Origin: Chlorops oryzae
Taxonomy: Eukaryota; Arthropoda; Insecta; Diptera; Chloropidae
DNA length: 64,000 nucleotides
Assembly: GCA_020466095.1 (NCBI GenBank)
Contig: CM035808.1
Coordinates: forward strand, 34,828,502 to 34,892,501
Direction of reading: 5' to 3'
Below the pieces are notes generated by a model. The model worked only from the letters and a program-made list of their open reading frames with translations, had not been told where the DNA came from and searched no databases. The position numbers and the translations under genes were made by a program. Positions 1 to 10,500 of this stretch are shown here, piece by piece (position 1 is the first letter of the stretch; every line of letters begins with the position of its first letter).

Positions 1-110
1 TCAAGGCTGCCACCTAAATGGATAATATCCATATTTCGTGGACAGTTGATTTTTTTCACAAAATTTTGCAAATCAGCTTCCGACTTTCTAACTCTGTCAA
101 CGACATAATA

Positions 111-317
111 GTAGTCTTCATGCAGGTTCGCAAATAGCCTTCGCAAATTTTGCGATCGCCAATTTTCCGACGCTGCATGAGCGACCCTTCGGAAGCACTT
201 CGCAAAATTGATTGGTTTTTGCTTCGTAAAATTTCTTCCATACAAATTTTGACAGTTCATTTCCCATTTCGCAAAGTTTTCCATTTCGTAAAATTTGCGA
301 ACCTGCATGAGGACCAC
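111..317. mobile_element. MITE 1, TA-flanked inverted-repeat element
   Basis: The two ends are imperfect inverted repeats of about 25 bp. The left end contains CATGCAGGTTCGCAAAT and the right end is its reverse complement. TA dinucleotides lie outside both ends (109-110 and 318-319), as expected for a Tc1/mariner-type target duplication. The interior repeats short versions of the AAATTTTGCGA motif, so the unit can fold on itself. There is no coding capacity. It belongs to the same family as the element at 679-803. Confidence 0.55.
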
Positions 318-678
318 TAATTAAAACTTAATTTAACAATGCTAGCTTAATTTTCAACCGAATGATAGCTGGAATAATAGCGGTACTTTTCCATTTATTT
401 GTTTTGATTTCGCTATCCATTATGAACGTGAAACAGCGTTTGCAAATGATTCTATATTTCATTCCGGTTAGGTTAGGTTAGGTGCCTACCACCACGAGGG
501 GTGACGCATATCGAGCTTTTGTGATACCGAGAAAAGGGGAAATAAAAAAAAAGATAAAAATAAAAAAAATGTGTCCGAACTGTGAGTTGAACACGGAGCT
601 TCTCGCATCGAAAGCTGACATTTCAGCCCACTACGAAACGGCGGCCGTCAAGCTGTTTTATTTGTCGGGTTCTCCCTA
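318..678. other. Intergenic, no gene seen
   Basis: This stretch has no gene I can support. It contains a short GGTTAGG run (466-482, 3.4 units) and a 65-codon open frame from 482 with no recognisable domain and lysine-rich low complexity. It may be a degenerate repeat. Confidence 0.4.
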
Positions 679-803
679 GTGGGACTCATGCAGCTTCGCA
701 AATTATGGAAAATGAGAAATTTGTCACACAACTGTCAAAATTTATATGGAAATTTACGATGGGAAAAGTTGCGAAGGCATTTGCGAAGCTGCATGAGTCC
801 CAC
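679..803. mobile_element. MITE 2, 125-bp inverted-repeat element
   Basis: The terminal inverted repeats are about 25 bp and essentially perfect: GTGGGACTCATGCAGCTT at the left, and its reverse complement at the right end. TA precedes the left end and TC follows the right. The unit is related in sequence to the element at 111-317 and to a decayed copy near 54059-54180. It is non-coding. Confidence 0.65.
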
Positions 804-950
804 TCCTATCTTCGAAAATTGTTTGTGTTATCTTCGAAAAAAGCAAAACTGTGTTAATTTCACAACACCATTTAAAACCAATATTAATTTCAATTATGAT
901 TCTAAAGAAGATTATTGGACAGTTGCAAAGAAGAATTTTTGATTTTCCAT

Positions 951-3331
951 TTAATAATTTAGAAAATTCATAAGTATTTTGGTCAACGGTGAGTATTTGG
1001 ACACGAGCTCCAAAAGAAAGACGAAAGCACTCAGCATGAGTAAAACGATATGCAAAACAAACAGTCCAATCAGTTGAGACATCGGTATCGAAACGAAAGG
1101 AGCCGCTTGCCTGGCCTTATAGCCCGAATCGATCAAATACAGCTGCTCGAACTTGCTCAAAAGTCCAGCTGACCTGGCGTTCAATACAACACTGTTGATA
1201 TCACTAGCGAAATAGGAGTGCTTTCGCATGTAGAATGTGAGCGGTGCATTGACAATTGCTTCGTCCAATATATTGACTTGAGCGTTTTGATTCTGTGGAT
1301 TCTGATTGTACGCTCGAATAACATGTCCCAAGACGGTGACAGCGATTTTCGCATGCTCATCCCGGTTAAGAATCCTTAATAGATTATGTAATGTGCTTTC
1401 ATAGTTATCGAGGAGTTCGATGTGGATTGGGAGCGTTGTTGCGTCTTCTAAAATCGGAACAGCCACCGGATATGAATACAACGTGAAATTTTGACTCAAT
1501 ACCTCGCTGACCTTACTCAGCTGAGTACGGGCGCGCGAATCTTGCAAAATAAGAAAAAGCTGGGCAAGATAAGCTGAGCGTAGCACTAGTGTATACCATA
1601 GCCAAACTCCCAGCAGGTAGCGTGCAAAGTTTCCACGCGGCAAAGGGGTAGCTACCGGCGCGCCATAGAATGCACTCAAAAGATTCGTGAAGGGAATGCG
1701 ATTTCTTTCACCGAAAAAGAAATTCCGCACAGTTCTGTTCCAGAAAGCTTTGAGAAAAAAAATTATGGCAATGCCAAGCAATAAGCTTGAACTTAGGCAG
1801 CTCCAGATAATGTATTTGAATGGTCGCGTGAGACGCTCAACCGGTGTCAACATCTTTCCAAGCGGTATGCCAAATATAATTGGAGCCTGCAAGTAGGTGT
1901 ACGCAGCATCTGAAAATTTTTGCCGTGTTTTATCAAGCATTAGCCCAACAATTGAAATATTCGTCAAGCCATCGTTAAGCTGTCGGAAAAACTTTAATAT
2001 TTTAGAAATACCTAAGCCGCAGATTCATACCTTCGGACTTACCATTTTAATAGCTCCAACATCGTGACCACTTCCTACTATTCTGTTTGGCTCTTCAACA
2101 ATACGAATCGAGAAATTCATATGCTCCGCCAACAAGTTCAGAAGCATTCCTTCGATACCTTCAAGTTTCCGGACTCGTCCGGTCCTTCTGTTAAAATCTA
2201 TTTTAACGAAAGGGGACTCCGTCCACGTGGTTACGTTTACCGTACATCCCCACATATTCAAAAGTTTTTTTGGGAAAAAAATCTCTCTGCTAAACTTATA
2301 GTTTGTAAGTGGTCCATAGAGTCCATAAACATGAGGTTTCATGCTGTGGCATTCGTTCCTAGCAAATGGATAGTAGGTATAAATCTTTACAGTGCGTCCA
2401 AAAGTCATCATAATATTGATATTGATGATATAAATTCTAAAGAGCCGAGAGAATATTGTACCAATTGTTGCCAAGCGATCCACATTTCGACCAGTGTATA
2501 TGATGCAAAAGAATCCACTGCGATGGATATGATTCCTTTCGTTCAGTATATCGTTCTCGAGACGTCTGAAAATAGACCAAAAATAATATTGAACATTCTC
2601 TTTACTTCGGGTTTTTTAACTTCTATTCCAAAAGATTGAAAAAAGCCATATATCTGCTATCAAATAGCACGGGAATTCTTGCAAATATTCAACAAATGCA
2701 GGCGCATTAAGCCAGTTACAATGGAGCGCAATCAATTGAATCTGGTTTCGTATATTTGCAAGTGTTCAATATTTTTAGGAACTACTGCGTCGCAATGTTT
2801 TTTACTATATTGGAAACCAAGCATTAATTTTCCTAGTCTTTAATTTTGCTTTTCATTATTGCATTTCTTTTTTTTTTGGGTTGAAATCTTTTCTTCCAGA
2901 TTTTTCATCCAAATTTATTTCAAATGAAATGAAGGAAATTTATAGTATTTCACATTTGAAGCTCACTCAAAAGATTCGATGCTGTCCACAAACCAAACGG
3001 CTTTTCTTTTGTTTGCGTTGAGTCTATATAAGAGATCCGTAGAATTTAGTTTCGAGAAGAAATCGTGTAAGTACTTTCTTTCGCCTTCGTAGCTGTGATC
3101 TGACTCGATTAGGGCGCGAGTTGTAGGAGCTCTGGAGATTTGTTTTAAAATTTCATCTATTAAATTATTGTGTTCAATGTAAGCTTTTTTTGACTCGGCA
3201 TACTGTCCGATGAGTGTCGGCCCCCTGCTAGTCGATGGATATACTTTTGTTATAACCCATACGGTGGCCAAAACGAGCGATAGATTTGATGTTTTTGCGA
3301 GCTCTGTCACATGATCCTTCAGTGAGAACAT
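951..3331 (-). CDS. Divergent ionotropic receptor (IR), subfamily 1, copy A
   Basis: This is a predicted ligand-gated cation channel of chemosensory neurons. Three exons on the minus strand join in frame: 3331-2967, 2565-2043 and 1979-951, giving about 638 aa. Intron 1 is phase 2 (donor GTGAGC) and intron 2 is phase 0 (donor GTAAGT, after an Ile-Lys-Met). Residues near 228 carry the ligand-binding S1 signature NMWGC..VTTWTESPF. A strong transmembrane helix lies at about 352-375, followed by the pore-loop region and a third-helix motif containing LVLRSAYLAQLFLIL. A last helix sits near the C-terminus. There is an N-terminal hydrophobic stretch (SLVLATVWVITKV) but no clear cleavable signal. The length fits divergent insect IRs of the IR20a-type clade (600-650 aa). 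Assignment to a named Drosophila IR is not possible by eye. It is closest to the gene at 17478-19519 and divergent to the gene at 6357. Confidence 0.85.
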
Positions 3332-6300
3332 AACTTATGCGAAGTTAAAGGTCTACAACACCCGACATAACCCATGAAAATAATAACGAAAATTGACTGC
3401 ACGTTCGAAATACAGCTAACCACTGTAATTGTTTTTAATGGCTAAATTGAGCAGGAGGTCCCATGGTCACATCGCTTCTAATGGAGATGAACACCGATGG
3501 GCACGCAAGTGCATAACCCTATGCTTGGCGATATGCGAGCAATCAAACATTTCTCATTGTTATAGAATATTAAATCTAAATCGTCCTTAAATGACGCAAA
3601 GCATTAAATTGATAAATGAGTCAAAGTTGACCATGAACATGAGCTCTGATCCATTTCACATTTTTCTTTATATGAGGAGCCACAAATAATTGAAATATCG
3701 TAAAATCTTAGTTAATTGCGGTTGAAGAATAACCTTAAGATGCACAAAGCAATTGAAGGCTCTGGTACTGCCCACCTGAGACAGCTTTCTAGCGCTTTTT
3801 TTTTAGAGGCCGACGATTTTCTTTCTTGCCATGTTTACTTGATATTTAGAGTTCCCTCCTAAGGAAGAATTTAAAGACATATTTGGGCGTGGTAGCTGGC
3901 TAGCTATTAAGAGTGATCCCATTTTCTATTTGAATCACACGAAAGCTTTAAAAGTTTTTCTTGTTAAATTTGTTCCAAATTTGTTTCAGGACTAGACCAC
4001 TAAACTTATTGAATTCCACTTTTCTGCAAGAAGTCAAGCCTTATGTATTTTGACCCGTTGATCTACCCTGCTTCCTCTTACTTATAGTGTGCTCGATGAT
4101 GGTTACTAGGGTGGTCTAAATTTGCTAGGTTCGCTTAATTTTGCGAAATACACTGAATACACGACAGAAATACACTGAAAAAAACTTTGAAAATTTCCCT
4201 TTTATTTTTGTAAACATTTTTTTCTCAGTGTATCAATAAAAAAAAAAATGTTTTTGAATTTCCTGATATTTTAGGAATTAGCCAACGTTTGTTTCGTCTT
4301 CTTATCTTTATTAGTTTTTAAGATAGTTTGAAAAATGTAAGTGAAAATTTTTGTTATTTGTACTAGCGGCATGAGTTTTAAAAATCATGTTTCTGAGCTT
4401 TGACCTCGTTGAGCACCCCCTAAATGATGTCCGATCGATCTAAATCTTTTCATTTCCCTTTTCTGTTACCCTCTACTACATTTTGAGGGCTTGACTCGCA
4501 AAATCCGGCACAAAATAATTTTCCCATACAATTTTGGATAACCCTAATGGTTATCCATACTATATATTATTATGCAATTAGTTTTCCAAAGGGATCTTTC
4601 TAATGTCAACCGTAACGTTGTAGTATTCAATAATGACCTTCCTTTTGGATATTGTTGTTGTATGAAACCTTAAAGCAGGTACACAGTGCGACACGATTTT
4701 GTAAACATAAATTTGATGACTGTTTTTGAAAGTGCTCGTTGAGTATAACAACGCCTCATGCTCAGTTTTGTCAAGTCACCTCTACTTTTTTTAAAAAACA
4801 GACTTCAAAAAGTGGGGCCGGGAATTAAGTTACTCACTTTCTTATGGCTATATCTCGTAATCCGTTCAATATTTTAATTTCCTATCTATCAAAATTTATA
4901 GCTCTGAACTCATTTTAAATAGTTTTAGTACAAACCGACCCGAAAAAACTCTATCTAGTAGGTGAAAATTGCAAAAGTTCCTAAAATTTAACGTGTTTCT
5001 TATCACATTTTATCTTGTATGGCCTATAGCTCCCAAGGCAATAAACATTTTTTTAAAATTTTTTGATTTAAGTATAGAAAGATTATAACTAAACAACTTC
5101 TTCATATACATGAACTGTATTCGAGCACTACTTGATACCGGTTTGCCGCTTCAAAGTTGAACAATTTTTACCAAAAATCGGAAGAATAAACGCAAAATCA
5201 CCCTTTAGGTATAATTATATATATGGGGCAAAACACGTCAAGTGTACCACCGGCAAAATTTTTTCACCCCGATTTGGATGAAACTTGGTACAGTTGTTAA
5301 GATGTAAGAGTACGTTAAATGTGCAAAAAAAAGTAAATTTGAATCACAGGTTGCCGAGATACAGGGTGTCAAAGTTTAGATTTTTGCTTCGAAGAACATA
5401 TTTCATTGAATTACAATGGGGCTAAAATCGCCTCGCTTCAAAAATTTTTCGAATGTTTCTTAAAAAAAATTTTCTGAACTTTTCGAAAACAATACTTTAA
5501 AAAATTTTTGACAACGGTAAATGAGAAAAATTTGGCATTTTAGTTTTATTTCTTGATTTTCTAGGAGAGACGTCATATTTTTATTTTTATTTTTTAATTT
5601 TGAATTAAAGCTTAGTTCTTCCCCTTTAAAATGATGCATAAATCAGAATGGGCGGACCATGATTAGTGGTCCAAATACACCTTTGAAGATGCTTACCTAG
5701 CATATTTCCCTCAATAATCACTAAGCGAGCGCTATAACATATCAAAACAGAAACGCCCTACTGCATCAGTCAATATAAGCGTTAATTTTCTAGGTGTTGG
5801 GTTTCTTACAGAAAAATGCAATCGAACATAAAAAAGTTATTAAAACAATTTTGAATTGTGCCGATTTAGTAGCAAGGGTGGGATTTATTGTTTACTCAAA
5901 AATAGAACTGAAACTTTGATTTTTATTTTTTTCGCTCAGAAAAAGTAGTAAAAAATGGATCACGTAAAGTAGACACGTTCCCTAAGGACATTTTATCATC
6001 AAAAATGTGAATTCAAAGTGTGCTTACCTATTGTATAGATAACATTAGCTAATTATTTTATGTTATACTATGTAACATCTCACTTTAGCTGAACGCACAT
6101 ATTTTCAATATTCATTCCATTAATTTGTATTTGAAAACTTTTAACCTCCATCCTAAGCCTATCAAAGAAATTTGTCCTCATTAAAATTTGATTAATGATA
6201 CAACTTTTTTATTGTTCGCCTTTTGAAGCCTTTCATAACAAACTTTTAGGTCGTATAATGAATTTTTTGAATTAACAATTAATAACAATGTGAATTTCTC
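3332..6300. other. Intergenic spacer between divergent IR genes
   Basis: No coding region can be supported. About 4155-4395 is a diverged fragment related to 30060-30240 inside the TTAA-flanked foldback element: both contain CGTTTGTTTC, then TATTAGTTTTT, then a run like GATAGTTTGAAAAAT. Around 5850-5880 a motif TTTTGAATTGTGCCG recurs near 55095. The stretch 5220-5400 looks like diverged repeat. It must also hold the shared upstream regions of the two flanking IR genes. Confidence 0.5.
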
Positions 6301-6309
6301 AGCTATAAA

Positions 6310-6346
6310 TATAAAGCTGTTGAGAAAACCGAAATCTAAACAGTTA
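6310..6346 (+). promoter_or_regulatory. Core promoter of IR copy C (TATA + initiator)
   Basis: TATAAAG at 6310-6316 lies 32 nt upstream of the A of a CAGTTA initiator-like site at 6341-6346, which is the fly spacing. The predicted transcript would start about 15 nt before the ATG at 6357. Confidence 0.45.
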
Positions 6347-6356
6347 ACTGTAAGCT

Positions 6357-8323
6357 ATGAATGTTACTGCTTTGTTACGTGCCCAGCACGAGTTCTCTGA
6401 GATGGAAGATAAGAACTTTACTCAGACCATCGTGTTCTTAACGTATTTGTTAGAGGTCAGTTTAATGCAGTTGACTGCCTCATTAGTGCTCACTCAATGC
6501 TTTCGAGATAAGGAAACCTCATATTTCGTCAATCATATTTTGAACGACGCTTTCGACCCTTTGATCACCCAGCCGCCGATACATATGTTTATACTGCAAG
6601 CAAATTCGACTTTAAATATTCTTACCATAGGAAAACACAATTTGATTCTTGTCGATTCCTACGAGTCATTCAGGTAACCCCTTTAATGGGATAAGTTTTT
6701 AGAAAAAAAGATTTAATTTTCTTTTTACCCTGTTTTTGACAGAGTCATAGATATAGCTACTCGCACAGCTAAAAAGCACAGCAGTGAATACTACTACATT
6801 GTATTGCTTGCGCCGTACCGATCCCAATATTCAGAGATGGAAAGCATTTTGGAATACTGCTGGACCCATCAGTTGCTCAACTGTAACGTACAGGTGAACG
6901 AACCCAATGGAAATTTACTGATTTACACTTACTTCCCGTATACACCGGAAAAATGTGGAAATGTGCGGCCAAAACTTATTAATCGATTCGATGGTAAAAA
7001 GCTTTTGAAGCGTGATCTTTTTCCAAAAAAACTATCAAACTTTCATGGGTGCGTTTTACGTGTGGCAACTTGGGAATTACCGCCATTCGTTTCTTTAAAA
7101 ACCGAGACAACTTGGTATTCTCGCATCGGAATTGAAGGTCGACTATTGAGAACATTACAGCGTAAACTCAATTTCTCGACTGAGATCAAAGTGCCGCCCA
7201 ATAGTGAAGGGCGTGGCACTGTTATCGGAGGTCATCCTACTGGCGCATTGCGAATGGTAGGTTTTTTCGAAAAGTTCAAATTTTACAAAAAATTCAGCAT
7301 TATTATTATTACTTTTTTTTTTTGCATTTTCAGCTGGTTGAGAACCGTACTGACATGATCTTGGGGGCATTTCGACTTTCCACCGAGCGTGTGAAATTCG
7401 GAACGCCCACTTTCAGCTATTATCAGAATATACAGATACTCTTGGTACCTGTTCGAGACTTCGAACTAACATCAAAAGAGATACTCCTCTTTCCGTTTGC
7501 CTCATCAACCTGGTTGCTATTGCTTTCGATTTCTTTGCTTTGTGTTCTTGCCTTGGCCTGTCTAAGAATGGCCCATCGATTATTCTCTTTCCATTTCACG
7601 GAACAAATGTCATCAAATTATTATCTACAAGTTATTCTGTTAATTTTCGGTATGCCAATTTTTTCCGAGCCGAAGCGGAATTTCGCACGAATTCTCTTCA
7701 TAGTTGGGATATTTTCAACGATCATTCTACGTACTGGTTATCAGGCTTTGCTTTTCCATTTGATACGGACTCGTTTAACGAATCCTGTGCCTCAATCGAT
7801 CGAACAGTTAGTTGCCGAAAATTATACTGGGGTCGTTAATAACTCGACATATTTGAGATTGGTTAAAAATAAGAACTTTGATTCGATGAAATTTCATGTT
7901 GTAAACGGGACTGGCGACTTGCTGACCTTTCAGTATTTAGATAAAAGTCGCGCTAAAAAGCTGGTGGCCATTGAGGCCTTGGACTTTTTGATTCATTACG
8001 TAAGAGTTCATAGGAAGCGAAGGAACTTCAAGATTCTCCCGAGCCATGTTTACAATGTACCACTAACCATATTCCTCAAAAAGCATTCGTTTCTAACTGA
8101 TCGATTTAATTCAGAAATTGAGAATTTTTGTTCGGTGGGCCTTATTGAAGCATGGTCTCATCTAGAACTCGAATCAAAGCATATCATCACGAAAGACAAA
8201 TTAACAAACAATGTATTTTGTCTAACACAACTTTATATGGCATTTGTTTTGTGGATCGCTGGATGCAGTCTAGCGTTTGTCTGCTTTTTATTCGAGATTT
8301 TATTAAGAACCCATCAGAATTAA
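6357..8323 (+). CDS. Divergent ionotropic receptor (IR), subfamily 2, copy C
   Basis: Three exons join in frame: 6357-6673, 6743-7256 and 7334-8323, giving about 606 aa. Intron 1 (phase 2, donor GTAACC) follows the SYESF motif. Intron 2 (phase 0, donor GTAGGT, poly-T acceptor) follows LRM. The S1 ligand-binding lobe contains NFHGCVLRVATWELPPF. After intron 2 comes the SYYQN motif, then membrane helix 1 (STWLLLLSISLLCVLALAC), the pore-loop region ending in IFGMPIFSEPKRNFARIL, helix 3 (IILRTGYQALLFHLIRT) and a C-terminal helix (YMAFVLWIAGCSLAFVC). The glutamate-coordinating residues of true iGluRs are not recognisable, as expected for divergent IRs. It is transcribed away from IR copy A. The stop codon is only about 22 bp before a repeat insertion, so its 3' UTR probably lies in repeat sequence. 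Confidence 0.87.
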
Positions 8324-8345
8324 ATACACAATGCTACAGCGTTTC

Positions 8346-10088
8346 GACACTTTTTATACCCGACACACTCTGTGTCGAGGGTATATTGCGTTTGTTGGGT
8401 TGTGTGTAACACCCAGAACCAGTCGAGATAGACCATGCAAAATGTATATAGAAATGATCAGCGTCACCAGGAGATTCGATTTAGACATGTCCGTCTGTCC
8501 GTCTGTCCGTCTGTCTGTCTGTCTGTATACAGTTATCTTATCGAAGGAGTTGAGCTATCTTGACAAAATTTGGTATGCGTGCTCACGGGGACATGAGTAA
8601 GAACAAGTTCGAGAATGGACCCGATCGGACCATTTTTAGGGGTACCTCCAGTACTAGGGTCTGTTACGAAAATCACAAAAACTGCTCTAAACTCGAAGTT
8701 TTTCAACATATTTTGATGAAATTTGATATTTGAACATGTTTCAAGGCAAGTAACACGGTTTCCAAAAATTTTAAAAGTGGGCGTGGCAGAAGGGCGTTTT
8801 TCGAAAATGGTCCCCTACACCCGAACTTCAAATGGGACTTGAACGAAAGTTGGCACTTATGCTTCTTTTGTAGCCATAAACATTCTCCCAAAAAATTTTC
8901 TGGATCGGTTCATTATTAAGGGTACCTCCAGTACTAGGGTCTGTCACAAAAATCTCAAAACTGCCTCAAAATCGGACTTTTTCCAAATATTTCAATGAAA
9001 CTTAGGATTTGAGCGTATATCTAAGCCTCCGATTAGAATTCCAAAAAATTGGATAATTAGGCGTGGCAGAGGGGCAGTTTTCATAAAGAAATATAACAAA
9101 AGTCGGTGTATTGGGCCCCCATATGGCCTTAAACACCTCTTGATATTAACAAGTAAGGGTGTTATAGTCAGGCGAGCCTGACAATAGAATACCCGACACA
9201 GACACACGTGTTCAAATAATTTTTAATATCAAGAGGTGTTTAAGGCCATATGGGGGCCCAATACACCGACTTTTGTTATATTTCTTTATGAAAACTGCCC
9301 CTCTGCCACGCCCACTTTTCCAATTTTTTGGAATTCTAATCGGAGGCTTAGATATACGCTCAAATCCTAAGTTTCATTGAAATATTTGGAAAAAGTCCGA
9401 TTTTTGAGGCAGTTTTGAGATTTTTGTGACAGACCCTAGTACTGGAGGTACCCTTAATAATGGACCGATCCAGGAAATTTTTTGGGAGAATGTTTATGGC
9501 TACAAAAGAAGCATAAGTGCCAACTTTCGTTCAAGTCCCATTTGAAGTTCGGGTGTAGGGGACCATTTTCGAAAAACGCCCTTCTGCCACGCCCACTTTA
9601 AAAATTTTTGGAAATCGTATTACTTGCCTTGAAACATGTTCAAATATCAAATTTCATCAAAATATGTTGAAAAACTTCGAGTTTAGAGCAGTTTTTGTAA
9701 TTTTCATAACAGACCCTAGTACTGGAGGTACCCCTAAAAATGGTCCGATCGGGTCCATTCTCGAACTTGTTCTTACTCATGTCCCCGTGAGCACGCATAC
9801 CAAATTTTGTCAAGATAGCTCAACTCCTTCGATAAGATAACTGTATACAGACAGACGGACAGACGGACAGACGGACAGACGGACGGACATGTCTAAATCG
9901 AATCTCCTGGTGACGCTGATCATTTCTATATACATTTTGTATGGTCTATCTCGACTGGTTCTGGGTGTTACACACAACCCAACAAACGCAATATACCCTC
10001 GACACAGAGTGTGTCGGGTATAAAAATTATTTGAACACGTGTGTCTGTGTCGGGTATTCTATTGTCAGGCTCGCCTGACTATAACACC
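8346..10088. mobile_element. Family A repeat, palindromic dimer
   Basis: Two copies of a non-coding repeat lie head-to-head. The left arm (about 8346-9145) is the reverse complement of the right arm (about 9215-10025), with the centre near 9146-9213. The arms contain a GTCTGTCC microsatellite (8490-8525, and its complement 9852-9888), many CCACGCCCA motifs, and ends reading TATACCCGACACACTCTG. The right copy also carries terminal inverted repeats of about 75 bp: 9146-9220 (starting AACAAGTAAGGGTGTTATAG) matches the complement of 10025-10088 continued at 16374-16394, on the other side of the BEL insertion. No protein is encoded. Confidence 0.75.
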
Positions 10089-10452
10089 TGTTACCACCGT
10101 CTGCAGACCGTAGCGGTACTCATAAAACCAGCGAGTGGAAAATAAACGTTCAAACCAGTCGCGCATTGACTTTAAAGACGATCGGGCGTTTGACAAAGTT
10201 TAAGTTCCTCTTCTTCTTTCTTAATTTACCGTTCTCTGGTTAAATTTCATTTTGTATTTTTTTTTCCTATTTTCTTGCACGAGCTTAATTTGTTAACGAC
10301 TTATGAACATTCCAAACTAATTAATAAGCATAAATTTGAAGTTAATTGTATATTTTTCGCGAAGAAGTAACGCAGGTTTAGTAAAGTTAAATAGAATAAA
10401 GAGCTAAAACCCTTACGTTCGGTTGTTTAAAATTGATGCGGCCGCGGCAACA
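10089..10452 (+). repeat. 5' LTR of BEL/Pao element
   Basis: The 364-bp LTR begins TGTTACCACCG and ends GCGGCAACA. It contains an AATAAA polyadenylation motif near its 3' end (10396-10401). No TGG-starting primer binding site follows; the next bases are AACGCTTAAAC. Confidence 0.9.
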
Positions 10453-10500
10453 AACGCTTAAACTTTTATAAAAATAAATTGTCGCGAAAAACTCGTAAAA

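Noticed and set aside
466..482. GGTTAGG run resembling insect telomere repeat
   Set aside because: Only 3.4 units. Flies do not use TTAGG telomeres, and the surrounding sequence is ordinary euchromatic DNA.
2064..2639. 191-codon plus-strand frame
   Set aside because: It is the antisense shadow of IR copy A exon 2, whose minus-strand reading has clear receptor motifs and splice sites.
8490..8528. GTCTGTCC microsatellite as an independent locus
   Set aside because: It is a fixed internal part of the family A repeat, present in most copies.
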